This document shows, one piece after another, positions 4,757-5,151 of a DNA stretch of 5,151 nucleotides. Made by a program: the position numbers and the translations under genes. The stretch comes from Betaproteobacteria bacterium (GTDB lineage Bacteria; Pseudomonadota; Gammaproteobacteria; Burkholderiales; SG8-41): contig JAIOOZ010000556.1 in the NCBI GenBank assembly GCA_021414185.1, forward strand, positions 1 to 5,151. The letters run 5' to 3'. The first letter of the stretch is position 1, and each line of letters begins with the position of its first letter. Under the pieces are notes generated by a model. That model ran no database searches. It saw only the letters and a list, made by a program, of their open reading frames with translations, and had not been told where the DNA came from.

Positions 4757-5151
4757 ATGTTATTGCTGAAATTGCTGTCACGCCTGCCTTTGCGCTTATT
4801 GTACGCGCTTACGGACGTCCTCTATCTGCTGGTTTACCACGTCTGGCGGTTTCGACGGGCGCTCACACGGTTGAATCTGGAGCGCTCGTTCCCGGACAAA
4901 TCCGCGCAAGAAATCGAACGCATCTCGCGCCAGTCCTATCGCAATGCCTTCGACATGGTTGCCGAAGTGACCAAAGGCGCTGTCATGGCACCGGAACAAG
5001 TGCGCAGCCGCATGCGCATACGAAACCTTGAAGTCCTGGCGCCTTATCTCGAATCCGCGCGGCCGGTTGTGCTGCTCGCTTCGCATCATTGCAACTGGGA
5101 GTGGCTGCTGCTGGCGAGTGGACTCGAACTCAAAGTCGGCGTGGATGCCGT
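4757..5151 (+). CDS. LpxL/HtrB-type lysophospholipid acyltransferase, N-terminal part (3' truncated by window)
   Basis: From ATG 4757 the frame stays open for 131 codons to the window end. The first 30 residues (MLLLKLLSRLPLRLLYALTD-VLYLLVYHVW) form a hydrophobic membrane anchor, followed by a basic patch (RFRRALTR) and a region typical of the family: LNLERSFPDKSAQEIERISRQSYRNAFDMVAE (39-70). VVLLASHHCNWEW (104-116) contains the catalytic H-x4-E/D motif, His110 to Glu115. Such enzymes sit in the inner membrane and transfer acyl chains to lipid A precursors; some relatives acylate other lipids such as ornithine lipids or aryl polyenes. The rest of the enzyme, normally around 290-310 residues in total, lies beyond the window. 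No clear Shine-Dalgarno precedes the ATG, so a nearby TTG is possible. It is divergent from the phosphopantetheinyl transferase with only 35 bases between the chosen starts. Confidence 0.85.
   Translation, partial: MLLLKLLSRLPLRLLYALTDVLYLLVYHVWRFRRALTRLNLERSFPDKSAQEIERISRQSYRNAFDMVAEVTKGAVMAPEQVRSRMRIRNLEVLAPYLESARPVVLLASHHCNWEWLLLASGLELKVGVDA

Noticed and set aside
1..5151. CRISPR array, tRNA, rRNA, insertion sequence or attachment site
   Set aside because: I saw no repeat-spacer pattern, no tRNA-like cloverleaf or rRNA sequence, and no transposase or terminal inverted repeats.

Overview
The window looks like chromosome of a GC-rich proteobacterium, most likely a betaproteobacterium of the Burkholderiales type. 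The reasons are the strong G/C preference at third codon positions, two tandem Bug/TctC-type periplasmic binding proteins (a family hugely expanded in that group) beside an MmgE/PrpD gene, and a lipid A-type acyltransferase that implies a Gram-negative outer membrane. The assignment is inferred from gene content only.

Layout. Positions 2-223 (+) hold the 3' end of an MmgE/PrpD-family gene. It overlaps by 10 bases the first Bug-type solute-binding protein (214-1188, +). A 139-base gap follows, with a TATAAT box, a leader inverted repeat and a possible 20-codon ORF. Then come a second Bug protein (1328-2299, +, probably TTG start), a UGSC-family selenoprotein (2342-2884, +) read through an in-frame TGA at 2630-2632, and a conserved 356-residue partner protein (2881-3951, +) that overlaps it by ATGA. 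The right end is a separate block: a 4'-phosphopantetheinyl transferase on the minus strand (3948-4721), convergent with the partner gene and divergent from a truncated LpxL/HtrB-type acyltransferase (4757-5151, +).

The main result is the selenoprotein. A conventional reading would split it into two small hypothetical proteins of 96 and 70 residues. Both halves are in one frame. Decoding the TGA as selenocysteine gives a 180-residue protein with the motif Sec97-Gly-Ser-Cys100 followed by TSWSIHDSVE. A stem-loop at 2639-2668, with a perfect 7-bp upper stem and a 5-base loop having G at its second position, lies where a bacterial SECIS element is expected.

How the genes may work together (inference): the Bug proteins would bind a small organic acid in the periplasm, the MmgE/PrpD protein would act on a 2-methylcitrate-like or other hydroxy-acid intermediate, and the selenoprotein with its partner would carry out a redox step on an unidentified substrate. 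No transporter membrane subunits and no selenocysteine machinery (selA, selB, selC, selD) are inside the window, so these must lie elsewhere if the reading is right.
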